Assembly (NCBI GenBank): GCA_002405835.1
Contig: DHMO01000066.1
Coordinates: forward strand, 1 to 24,790
From: Lentisphaeria bacterium UBA4640
GTDB lineage: Bacteria; Verrucomicrobiota; Lentisphaeria; Victivallales; UBA1829
Direction of reading: 5' to 3'
Length of the DNA: 24,790 bases
Under the pieces are notes generated by a model. The model was not told the DNA's origin and did no database searches. It was given only the letters and a program-made list of their open reading frames with translations. The position numbers and the translations under genes were made by a program. The first letter of the stretch is position 1. Every line of letters begins with the position of its first letter. Positions 14,493-23,744 of the stretch are shown piece after piece.

Positions 14493-14532
14493 TGTTGTTT
14501 TTCCGCGGAACCGTGCTATATTTAAAACAACA
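14493..14532. promoter_or_regulatory. Nested palindromes around the argH promoter
   Basis: TGTTGTTTT (14493-14501) and AAAACAACA (14524-14532) form a perfect 9-bp inverted repeat flanking the spacer and -10. Inside it TTCCGCGGAA (14501-14510) is a perfect 10-bp palindrome in the -35/-10 spacer. Either could bind a regulator; no ArgR-type box was recognised. Confidence 0.4.
14495..14522 (+). promoter_or_regulatory. Probable argH promoter
   Basis: TTGTTT (14495-14500), a 16-base spacer and TATATT (14517-14522) precede the argH ATG by about 33 bases. A perfect TTGACA at 14484-14489 is 27 bases from that -10, too far to pair with it unless DNA distortion brings them together. Confidence 0.5.
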
Positions 14533-14555
14533 ATAAAATTCAAGGAGTTTTGAAT

Positions 14556-15929
14556 ATGGCACTGTGGGGCGGAAGATTTTCGCAGGGCGCGGCAAAAAGC
14601 GTGCAGGATTTCACCGAATCGATCTCGTTTGACAAACGGCTCTATAAGCATGACATAATGGGCAGCAAGGCTCATGCGGCCATGCTCGGCGCAACCGGAA
14701 TTATCCCGGAAAAATCCGCCGAAGACATTATCGCCAAGCTCGATGAAGTCCAGAAAATGATCGAAGAGGGAAAAGTCAAATTCGACGTTGCCCTTGAAGA
14801 CATCCACATGCACATCGAAACCGAACTCATCCGTCTGCTCGGCGATGAAGGCGCGCGCGTCCACAGTGCTCGCAGCAGAAACGATCAGGTCGCACTCGAC
14901 ACCCGTCTCTATCTGCGCGACGAAATTCTCGAAATCATCGACGGAATCCGTCATCTCCAGCATGCTCTGCTCGGCCAGGCGGAAGCGAACAAGACCACGA
15001 TTCTCCCGGGCTTCACGCACATGCAGCATGCCCAGCCGGTTCTTTTCGCTCATCACATGCTCGCATACATCGAACAGTTCGACCGCGATATCGGGCGTCT
15101 CACCGACTGCCGCACTCGTCTCAACGTCATGCCGCTCGGTTCCGGCGCGCTCGCCGGCTCCACCCTGCCCATCGACCGCGAATTCGTCCGCAAGGCTCTC
15201 GACTTCCCCGCCTGCACCCGCAACAGCATGGACTCCGTCGCCGACCGCGACTTCGCGTGTGAACTGCTTTCCGCTCTCGCGATTTTCTCCATGCACATCT
15301 CGCGTCTTTCCGAAGACATTATCCTCTGGATGTCGCAGGAATTCCAGTTCATTGAACTGTCGGACGCCTTCTGCACGGGCTCCAGTCTCATGCCGCAGAA
15401 AAAGAACCCCGATATCGCGGAAATTTCGCGCGGCAAAACCGGACGCATGTACGGCAATCTCACCGCCATGCTGACCATCTGCAAGGGTCTTCCCATGACC
15501 TACAACCGCGACCTTCAGGAAGACAAAGAGCCGCTGTTCGACTCCATCGACACAGCCAAAGGCATTCTTTCCGTCTATCCGCCGATGATCGAGACCATGA
15601 AGACCAAACCGGAGCGCATGCTTGACGCCGCCTCCGACCCGGGACTCATGGCGACAGACCTTGCGGAAGCGCTTGTACGCAAAGGGGTTCCGTTCCGTCA
15701 TGCGCACCACAAAGTCGGCGCGCTGGTCAAATACTGCGCAGAAAACGGCAAAGCGATGAATGCACTTTCTCTCGCGGAAATGCAGTCTGTCATTCCGGAA
15801 GCGGACGAAGCGATGCTGAAACTCTTCTCGCCCGTCTCAGCCGTCACCCTCCGGAAATCTTACGGCGGAACAGGTTACGACCAGGTTGCCTCCCAGATAG
15901 CCTTCTGGGAAGAAAAACTCGGGAAATAA
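14556..15929 (+). CDS. argH: Argininosuccinate lyase
   Basis: This 457-residue enzyme cleaves argininosuccinate to arginine and fumarate, the last step of arginine synthesis. It belongs to the fumarase/aspartase superfamily. It starts MALWGGRFSQ, typical of ArgH. It has HSARSRNDQV near residue 106, THMQHAQP with His155 and His158, and the superfamily signature GSSLMPQKKNPD with the mobile-loop serines 276-277. Length is as expected. A TTG at 14550 is in frame, but the ATG at 14556 has GGAG eight bases upstream and is the better start. It is not with other arg genes and has its own promoter. Its stop codon touches the stop of the minus-strand XRE gene with no base between. Confidence 0.96.
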   Translation: MALWGGRFSQGAAKSVQDFTESISFDKRLYKHDIMGSKAHAAMLGATGIIPEKSAEDIIAKLDEVQKMIEEGKVKFDVALEDIHMHIETELIRLLGDEGARVHSARSRNDQVALDTRLYLRDEILEIIDGIRHLQHALLGQAEANKTTILPGFTHMQHAQPVLFAHHMLAYIEQFDRDIGRLTDCRTRLNVMPLGSGALAGSTLPIDREFVRKALDFPACTRNSMDSVADRDFACELLSALAIFSMHISRLSEDIILWMSQEFQFIELSDAFCTGSSLMPQKKNPDIAEISRGKTGRMYGNLTAMLTICKGLPMTYNRDLQEDKEPLFDSIDTAKGILSVYPPMIETMKTKPERMLDAASDPGLMATDLAEALVRKGVPFRHAHHKVGALVKYCAENGKAMNALSLAEMQSVIPEADEAMLKLFSPVSAVTLRKSYGGTGYDQVASQIAFWEEKLGK

Positions 15930-16250
15930 TCAGGGGAGATTCTTCTTCCTCGCTCTCTGGCGCGGGTGTTTCGGTTCTTCGTGGTACAGCGAAACCGGAA
16001 CATCCGGCTTTTTGAAAAGATCGGCAAAATCATCCAGACGGCCAAGCACAAGAGCAATCTCAAGCAAGGTACGGAACTGAATCTCCCCCGTGCGCTCAAA
16101 ACGCTTGATCGTCCCGACTGCAACGCCTGTACATTCCGCCAGTTCTGTCTGCGGCATGTTCTGCTCAATCCGCAAAACACGGACACGCTCCGCGCAGCGA
16201 AGCATTATATCGTGCGGAACGACTAGAGAATATATTATATTTTCAGACAT
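15930..16250 (-). CDS. Small XRE-type helix-turn-helix regulator
   Basis: This 106-residue protein has an XRE/Cro-type helix-turn-helix at about residues 18-70 (RVLRIEQNMPQTELAECTGV, then GTIKRFERTGEI). A short basic tail follows (PRQRARKKNLP). Similar small regulators act as antitoxin-type repressors in HipBA systems or as autonomous repressors. No toxin or HipA gene adjoins it here, so it is an orphan. Its likely promoter and a 6-bp inverted repeat lie directly upstream. The upstream GH63-like gene is on the same strand and ends two bases before the -35. It converges with argH with zero spacing and no terminator, so the two transcripts must overlap. Confidence 0.75.
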   Translation of the reverse strand: MSENIIYSLVVPHDIMLRCAERVRVLRIEQNMPQTELAECTGVAVGTIKRFERTGEIQFRTLLEIALVLGRLDDFADLFKKPDVPVSLYHEEPKHPRQRARKKNLP

Positions 16251-16262
16251 TGTACTATCCCT

Positions 16263-16283
16263 TAACAGGTTATTTTACTGTTA
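16263..16283. promoter_or_regulatory. Candidate operator of the XRE regulator
   Basis: TAACAG (16263-16268) and CTGTTA (16278-16283) form a perfect 6-bp inverted repeat with nine bases between. It sits at the expected transcription start of the XRE gene, a position suited to autorepression. Confidence 0.45.
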
Positions 16284-16284
16284 T

Positions 16285-16312
16285 AAGATAGCACAATATC
16301 TATTATTTTCAA
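16285..16312 (-). promoter_or_regulatory. Candidate promoter of the XRE regulator
   Basis: On the minus strand TTGAAA (16312-16307), a 16-base spacer and TATCTT (16290-16285) lie in an AT-rich stretch that contrasts with the flanking genes. Confidence 0.5.
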
Positions 16313-16313
16313 A

Positions 16314-17585
16314 TCAAATCCGAGCTTTTCCGTCCTGGAGATACTCGCGCAGGAAGGTAATCGGAATCAGAGCAGACCAGCCGCAGAAGTCACGCTTGGC
16401 GCTCACCGAGGGCGTAGCACACTGATCCGGCGGATAGTTCTCCCAGATCGTTCCCGTGCTCTTCCAGAGGGTTTCCGCGGTATGATAAAGACGGGCTGCA
16501 AGCTCGACCGCCAGCGCATGTTCTCCATAACGGTCGAGTCCGCGCAGAAGCATGTAGCTTGTCGGAGCCCAGACCGGACCGCGCCAGTAAGCGCCGTGCG
16601 TCATGTAATCCGGATCCGCCGCGCTCAACGATGGAACGCCGCACGGACGGTTGAATTCCGCCGGATCGCGCAGACGTTCCAGCAGACGCGCCGCACGGTC
16701 AGCCGGGGCGACCTCCGCGAGAAGCGTCCAGAATGCGCCGATGTGACGGCGGCGGACCGGAGCGCCATTCAGCACATCGTAATACCAGCCGTCCGTTTCA
16801 TCCCAGCAGAGAGTGTTGACCAAACGGGCCAGTTCCGCGTGCTCCGCCATCATCCGGGCCTCCGCTTCCGGCTTGCCGATGATGCGCGCAATGCGGGCAA
16901 GACAGAGAGCAAAGAAAGCGCTCTGCGCCGTAGTCTCACACCAGCCGATCTGACGATTCCAGTCGCAAACGCCGTGCGGGATGCCGCGCAGCCAGCGATA
17001 GGTCTTCTCACGTTCCTCGCCCGGCGCAGTGATGGATTCGCGCGTCAGCGGAATGCCGCCCTCCGGCGTGAGATCGGAAATGCTGTTCCAGCGCGGCATG
17101 TCATCCATACCGCAGCCGAGCATGTCCGTGTAATAGAGTCCATCGGGACGGCGGAAGTGCGCTTTGTTGTACTCGTACTGCGCCAGAAGATGCGGAAAAA
17201 CTTCCGGAAGGCGGGTCGTGATGAATCCGCCTTCATAGAGGTCCAGTTCCGCCCAGGCAAGCAGCGGCGGTGCGAATGCGGAGGGACACTCCGGCGCCCA
17301 GCGGCTCGTTCCGTCCGGACAGCTCTCGCGGCTGATGAAGCCGTCGGGAGACTGCAGCGCGTAAAAGTTATCCAGCGAATCGGCAACGGGGAATTCATCC
17401 GCATGGAATTTCGCCCACTGAACCGAAAACGCCGTGTCCCACAGAAAAATGTTGACGAAATCGCCTCCGGTTCCGAGCCGGGGTGACCGGAGAAGCTGCG
17501 GATTCGCATCGCGCGAAAGTTTCCGTCTCGCGATTGCAAGAGCGGCTTCATAAAACGGATTCGAGGTAAATGCGGACTGTCTCAT
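16314..17585 (-). CDS. GH63-type (MGH1-like) glucosidase, cytoplasmic
   Basis: This 423-residue (alpha/alpha)6-barrel protein resembles the mannosylglycerate hydrolase MGH1-like/GH63 group. Motifs are FLWDTAFSVQW (residues about 47-57), CDWNRQIGWCETTAQSAF near 225, GAYWRGPVWAPTSYM near 345, and TIWENYPPD with SAKRDFCGWSALIPI near the C-terminus. Family members are inverting enzymes that cleave alpha-glucosides, glucosylglycerate or mannosylglycerate; the Asp of CDWNRQ and the Glu of IWENY are plausible acid and base. The substrate is unknown. No signal peptide is present. The ATG at 17585 is preferred over an in-frame TTG at 17600 because AAGGA lies seven bases before it. That ribosome site begins only two bases after the T-run of the leuS terminator, so expression probably depends on readthrough. 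Confidence 0.8.
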   Translation of the reverse strand: MRQSAFTSNPFYEAALAIARRKLSRDANPQLLRSPRLGTGGDFVNIFLWDTAFSVQWAKFHADEFPVADSLDNFYALQSPDGFISRESCPDGTSRWAPECPSAFAPPLLAWAELDLYEGGFITTRLPEVFPHLLAQYEYNKAHFRRPDGLYYTDMLGCGMDDMPRWNSISDLTPEGGIPLTRESITAPGEEREKTYRWLRGIPHGVCDWNRQIGWCETTAQSAFFALCLARIARIIGKPEAEARMMAEHAELARLVNTLCWDETDGWYYDVLNGAPVRRRHIGAFWTLLAEVAPADRAARLLERLRDPAEFNRPCGVPSLSAADPDYMTHGAYWRGPVWAPTSYMLLRGLDRYGEHALAVELAARLYHTAETLWKSTGTIWENYPPDQCATPSVSAKRDFCGWSALIPITFLREYLQDGKARI

Positions 17586-17598
17586 GCGGAGTTCCTTC

Positions 17599-17638
17599 AA
17601 AAAAAATCCGCCGGAAAGAGAGATTCCTCCGGCGGATT
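17599..17638 (-). terminator. Intrinsic terminator between leuS and the GH63-like gene
   Basis: On the minus strand AATCCGCCGGA (17638-17628) and its exact complement (17615-17605) form an 11-bp stem with a 12-base loop. A run of eight T follows (17606-17599). This is the only textbook terminator in the window. It starts 14 bases after the leuS stop. Confidence 0.85.
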
Positions 17639-17651
17639 CAGTGTTGCTGTG

Positions 17652-20216
<2,565 letters not shown>

Positions 20217-20243
20217 TCTGAATCCTTCTTATTTCAATTGCGA

Positions 20244-21560
20244 TTACTTTGCATAGTCCTTTTCGCGGAGGTCGAAGACGCGTTTTGCCTTGCCTTCCTG
20301 TTCCGGCAGCGTATTCGGAGCAAGGAGCTCCACGCGCGGATTGACGCCGAGCTCGCTCTTGACGGCGTCCGCAACTTTGCGCCGGATACCGTCCGCCCCT
20401 TCCAGGGAACCGGAGAAGCAGGCGGGGTTGATCTCCACTTTTACGTGAATGCGGTCGAGAAGATCGTCCTTCGTCACTTCAACCATGTAGTTCGCGCCGA
20501 TTTCCGAGACGGTCATGATCGCCTTCTCAATCTGCTGTGGGAAAATGTTGACTCCGTTGATGATAAGCATGTCGTCGGTGCGTCCCTTGAAGCGCGCGAT
20601 GCGGCGGTGCGTTCTTCCGCACGGGCACGGTTCGGGAATGATGCGCGTAAGGTCGTGCGTGCGGTAGCGGATCAGCGGCATGGCTTCACGCTGGAGGGAG
20701 GTGAGGACGAGTTCGCCCTCCTCACCGTCCGGAAGCACTTCCTCTGTGACCGGATCGATAATTTCCATAAGGTACTGGTCTTCCCAAAGATGCATTCCGT
20801 TGTTGCGTTCGCGGCATTCAAAAGCGAGACCGGGTCCGCACATTTCGGAAAGTCCGTAGGAGTTGAACGCCTGCACACCGAACGCCTCGTCGATCTGTCT
20901 GCGGAGCGCATCCGAATGCGGTTCCGCGCCGATAAAGAAGATTCTGAGCTTGAGGTCTTTTTTCGGGTCAAGTCCGCATTCGGGGAAGAAACTCAGCAGA
21001 CGCATGGAGTAACTCGGGAGAATGTGACAGACGGTTGTACCGAAAGTCTTCATGAACCAGATCTGGCGCTTGGAGTTGCCCGCGGCGCTGGGAATGACAA
21101 GTGCGCCGAGACGCTCCATGCCGTAGTGAAAGCCGAGTCCGCCGGTAAAGAGACCGTAGCCCATAATGTTCTGGAAGACGTCGGTGTTGCGCGCCCCCGC
21201 CATGAATGCGGAACGGGCGGTCATGTTCGCCCAGAGATCGAGGTCATGCTGAGTGTGGAAAACAACGGTCGGCGTTCCGGTCGTTCCGGAGGAGGAATGC
21301 AGACGGACAATGTCTTTCATCGGTTTTGCGACAAAGCCGTAGGGGAAATTTTCGCGCAGAGTCTGCTTGTCGACGAGCGGCAGACGGCGGATGTCGTCCA
21401 GCGTCTTGACCGATTCAATCACAGATTCAGTAAGAATCTTGGAATAATAAGGAGAGTTGGCTGCCAGTTTCAGTGTTTTTTTCAGATTCGCCAGTTGCAT
21501 GGCTTTCAGATCTGCGCGGCTGATCAGTTCTATGTCGCGCTCCCAGAATTCTGTTTCCAT
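20244..21560 (-). CDS. paaK: Phenylacetate-CoA ligase (PaaK family)
   Basis: This 438-residue adenylate-forming enzyme activates phenylacetate or related aryl acids with ATP and CoA. It has the AMP-binding P-loop SSSGTTGTPTV near residues 90-100, then NSYGLSEMCGPG, IRYRTHDLTRII, and the C-terminal hinge GRTDDMLIINGVNIFPQQIE. All match the short PaaK branch. The ribosome site AAGGTG uses the stop codon of the preceding gene, nine bases apart. No phenylacetate oxygenase or ring-opening genes are present. In anaerobes this enzyme usually handles aryl acids from aromatic amino acid fermentation, or serves indolepyruvate/arylpyruvate metabolism. Confidence 0.92.
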   Translation of the reverse strand: METEFWERDIELISRADLKAMQLANLKKTLKLAANSPYYSKILTESVIESVKTLDDIRRLPLVDKQTLRENFPYGFVAKPMKDIVRLHSSSGTTGTPTVVFHTQHDLDLWANMTARSAFMAGARNTDVFQNIMGYGLFTGGLGFHYGMERLGALVIPSAAGNSKRQIWFMKTFGTTVCHILPSYSMRLLSFFPECGLDPKKDLKLRIFFIGAEPHSDALRRQIDEAFGVQAFNSYGLSEMCGPGLAFECRERNNGMHLWEDQYLMEIIDPVTEEVLPDGEEGELVLTSLQREAMPLIRYRTHDLTRIIPEPCPCGRTHRRIARFKGRTDDMLIINGVNIFPQQIEKAIMTVSEIGANYMVEVTKDDLLDRIHVKVEINPACFSGSLEGADGIRRKVADAVKSELGVNPRVELLAPNTLPEQEGKAKRVFDLREKDYAK

Positions 21561-21569
21561 AGTTTCACC

Positions 21570-22307
21570 TTATTTTGAATGTTTGACTGCACGTATCGTA
21601 AGGAAGAATCCGAGCGCCACGCTCAGCAGCGCCCCCATCAGCACGCGGAACTCCGCGGGAAGAAGAAATGTCACCGTATGCGCCGGAATCCAGAAATAAA
21701 GAATCGTTTTCGGAATAAACGATCCCCAGGCATGGGCGTTGAGACCGGAAAGGAACTCGCCGCCTCCGACGAATCCGCGCTTTGCAAGAACGGCATTGAA
21801 CCATTCGTGTCCAAGCATCATCGGGTACGCAAAAATCATATTCATCCAGAAGGACATCGAAATTGCAAAAATAAACCGGTTTCCGAAACCGTTCGAAAGC
21901 ATCAGCGGTTCGCCGAACCAGAGCGGAGTTCCCATCATCGCCTGAACGCCGTTTGCAAACAGAGCAAATGCAACCGTCATGACAAGCCCGAAAAAGCCCC
22001 ACACAATCACGCGGACGGGAAAGAAATCGACCTTCCACGAACCCGTTTTAAGACGCGCTTTCAGCATTTCGCCGAACATGGCAAGCAGTGCGAACTTGAG
22101 GAACCCCATTACATAAGGATGATATTTCGTGACATTTCCGAACTGGTCAAGCCCTTTTGCCGTGAATCCGGTCCAGACAGTCTGCGTTTTCAGCAGCTCA
22201 CCGCCGTCAAACAGTCCGGTCGTAACGGACGTGTTGAACGGGAAGAAAATCACGAGAAGAGCGAACAGCACGGGAAATGCAATTCCGAGGTAATCTGATT
22301 TTTTCAT
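21570..22307 (-). CDS. Six-segment integral membrane protein, Mpv17/PMP22-like
   Basis: This is a 245-residue protein. Hydrophobic segments lie at about 9-25, 65-82, 98-120, 143-162, 191-211 and 217-236. There is no cleavable signal. The C-terminal part, WGSFIPKTILYFWIPAHTVT and then FLLPAEFRVLMGALLS, resembles the closing segment of the Mpv17/PMP22 family (Trp, Pro, then a VP-x-R-like stretch before the last helix). I make that assignment with moderate confidence. Function is unknown in bacteria; eukaryotic relatives affect membrane permeability. It lies between the cupin gene (20 bases upstream) and paaK (nine bases downstream), so it is almost certainly co-transcribed with both. Confidence 0.55.
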   Translation of the reverse strand: MKKSDYLGIAFPVLFALLVIFFPFNTSVTTGLFDGGELLKTQTVWTGFTAKGLDQFGNVTKYHPYVMGFLKFALLAMFGEMLKARLKTGSWKVDFFPVRVIVWGFFGLVMTVAFALFANGVQAMMGTPLWFGEPLMLSNGFGNRFIFAISMSFWMNMIFAYPMMLGHEWFNAVLAKRGFVGGGEFLSGLNAHAWGSFIPKTILYFWIPAHTVTFLLPAEFRVLMGALLSVALGFFLTIRAVKHSK

Positions 22308-22327
22308 AACTCACTCTGTTTCATTGA

Positions 22328-22813
22328 TTAAAGGCCGAGCTCGCGGATGCGTTCCGCCGCTTCGGGATATTTCTGAATCAGCGATTCCGTATCGCCTTCC
22401 ATATAATCTTCGAACTCGAATCCGGGACAGACAACAGCACCGAAAAGTCCCCAGCTCTCCTCCGTGCGGTCGGAAAGAACGGTCGCCTGCCAGGTCCACG
22501 CGGGAATGATGCTTTGCGGAAATTCGCCGCAGAGAACATCGGGACCGATCACGCGTTCTTCAAAAGTTCCGTCGGGAAGGAGCAGAAGCTGGATTGCGGA
22601 GGACCCCGCATGATACATCCAGATCTCATCGGATTTGACAAGATGCCAGCGGGAGACCTCTTTTCCGCGCAGCATGTAGAAGATGCTGGTTGCAGCGCGG
22701 CGCTGCTTGGTCGCCTGGGTTTTGACAACAGAACGGTAAACCTCACGGAACGAACCGCCTTCGCGGTGTTCCTGAAGCTGCAAAGCCTGTACGATTTCCT
22801 GTGCGTCCGCCAT
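22328..22813 (-). CDS. DUF985 (YML079w-like) cupin protein
   Basis: This 161-residue single cupin belongs to the DUF985 family. It carries EHREGGSFREVYRS near residue 15, ATSIFYMLRGKEVSRWHLVK near 42, DEIWMYHAGSSAIQLLL, and the closing GAVVCPGFEFEDYMEG. These proteins form dimeric beta-barrels whose substrate, probably a small or sugar-like ligand, is not established. The start at 22813 is set by AGGA seven bases upstream and by the family's usual length; the frame runs open to 23059 over the end of the Pal gene only by chance. It is the first gene of the cupin-membrane protein-paaK-leuS run. Confidence 0.85.
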   Translation of the reverse strand: MADAQEIVQALQLQEHREGGSFREVYRSVVKTQATKQRRAATSIFYMLRGKEVSRWHLVKSDEIWMYHAGSSAIQLLLLPDGTFEERVIGPDVLCGEFPQSIIPAWTWQATVLSDRTEESWGLFGAVVCPGFEFEDYMEGDTESLIQKYPEAAERIRELGL

Positions 22814-22836
22814 ATCCGGTTCCTGAAAACGGAGGA

Positions 22837-22860
22837 GCGCCGGAAAAAGAATTCCGGCGC
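22837..22860 (-). terminator. Hairpin between the Pal and cupin genes
   Basis: GCGCCGGAA (22837-22845) pairs exactly with TTCCGGCGC (22852-22860). A second small palindrome, GAAAAC-GG-GTTTTC on the minus strand, lies just before it. The minus strand continues TCCTCCG before a short TTTT, so termination is possible but weak. It may set the Pal:cupin expression ratio. Confidence 0.5.
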
Positions 22861-22877
22861 GAAAACCCGTTTTCCGG

Positions 22878-23519
22878 TTACTTGTTGAGTGTGAGTGCGA
22901 CAAATTCGTCGCGGCGGTTCTTGGCGCGGGAAGCCTCGTCGTCACCCTGAACGGCGGGGCGTTCCTCGCCGTAGCTGATGGTGCGGATGCGGGATTCCGC
23001 GATTCCGCGCTGAACGAGATATTCCTTTGCCGCAAGAGCTCTGCGTTCACCGAGCGCACGGTTGTACTCGTCGCTTCCGCGGTTGTCGCAATTGCCTTCG
23101 ATCACGACGCCCGTTCCCGGAGTGCTGGAGAGATAGGAGGCGATTTCGTCAAGTTTCGGAGCCTCGGAGCTGCCGATGCGGGAGCTGTCAAAGCTGAAAT
23201 AGACGGTCGGGAGAGTGACGCCGGGAATCGGACGGCCGAAGTCGTCGTAGGGCCCGGGCGCGGCGTTGTTCCATTCACCGGCTCCGGCATTGGCTCCGGC
23301 TCCGCCGTTGATGCCGCCCATGCTGTTGATGTTGGCGTCGCCGGCATTGGCGTCGTAACCGCCCGCTCCGGGTCCGCCGACCCGTGCCGCGCCGTCGTCG
23401 CCTTTTACCTTGAACATTTCCAGACTGGCGTCATCATCGTCGAACATGGAACAACCTGTTGTGCCGAGAACGAGAGCCAGTGCGGCAGCGCCGCCGATTA
23501 ACATTTTTGAGAAAGCCAT
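22878..23519 (-). CDS. pal: Pal/OmpA-family peptidoglycan-associated lipoprotein
   Basis: This 213-residue lipoprotein holds the outer membrane to peptidoglycan. A basic N-terminus and hydrophobic stretch (IGGAAALALVLG) lead to the lipid-modified Cys23 in a slightly divergent lipobox, TTGC rather than the usual LAGC. Residues about 40-88 are a Gly/Ala/Asn-rich linker. The C-terminal OmpA domain has YFSFDSSRI, the peptidoglycan-binding NCDNRGSDEYNRALGERRA and RTISYGEERP. The start at 23519 is preferred because GGAG lies nine bases before it; an ATG at 23528 directly abuts that site. No tolB, tolQ, tolR or ybgF gene adjoins it, unlike the classical tol-pal cluster. Confidence 0.92.
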   Translation of the reverse strand: MAFSKMLIGGAAALALVLGTTGCSMFDDDDASLEMFKVKGDDGAARVGGPGAGGYDANAGDANINSMGGINGGAGANAGAGEWNNAAPGPYDDFGRPIPGVTLPTVYFSFDSSRIGSSEAPKLDEIASYLSSTPGTGVVIEGNCDNRGSDEYNRALGERRALAAKEYLVQRGIAESRIRTISYGEERPAVQGDDEASRAKNRRDEFVALTLNK

Positions 23520-23567
23520 AGCCGTCATCTCCTGTTAAGTTTTTTTGGTGTTTTCTGTTACCCTGAC

Positions 23568-23595
23568 AATTTAGCGAGTTTTTTAAAATTTTCAA
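23568..23595 (-). promoter_or_regulatory. Candidate promoter of the Pal gene
   Basis: On the minus strand TTGAAA (23595-23590), a 16-base spacer and TAAATT (23573-23568) stand about 50 bases before the Pal start. Confidence 0.45.
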
Positions 23596-23627
23596 CTGCA
23601 AAACCCCGCTTTCCGAAAGAAAAGCCG

Positions 23628-23654
23628 TTTTTTTTCATTTTTTTTGAAAAAAAA
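23628..23654. repeat. AT-rich inverted repeat of T-tracts and A-tract
   Basis: Eight T, CA, eight T, G and eight A follow one another, so T8-CA and TG-A8 form a 10-bp inverted repeat in the gap between the Pal and aminotransferase genes. Such tracts bend DNA and can act as UP elements for the flanking promoters. Confidence 0.5.
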
Positions 23655-23667
23655 TTGTCTTCCGCTA

Positions 23668-23694
23668 TTGTTAAAATGCCTCTTGCAGTATAAA
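23668..23694 (+). promoter_or_regulatory. Weak candidate promoter of the aminotransferase gene
   Basis: TTGTTA (23668-23673) and TATAAA (23689-23694) are only 15 bases apart, a short spacing, about 50 bases before the ATG. No better pair was seen. Confidence 0.3.
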
Positions 23695-23744
23695 TTACCT
23701 TAATGACAAAACCAGCAATACTTTTTATGGAAGGATGAAACATC

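Noticed and set aside
14415..15710. A 431-codon minus-strand frame opposite argH
   Set aside because: argH carries its full family signature on the plus strand. The opposite frame has no domain and runs through the argH promoter.
22814..23059. An 82-codon N-terminal extension of the cupin gene
   Set aside because: It overlaps the conserved OmpA domain of the Pal gene in another frame. A good ribosome site precedes the ATG at 22813.
23601..23660. A terminator for convergent genes in the T-rich stretch before the aminotransferase gene
   Set aside because: The flanking genes diverge, so no transcript should end here. The tracts are better explained as bent or UP-element DNA.
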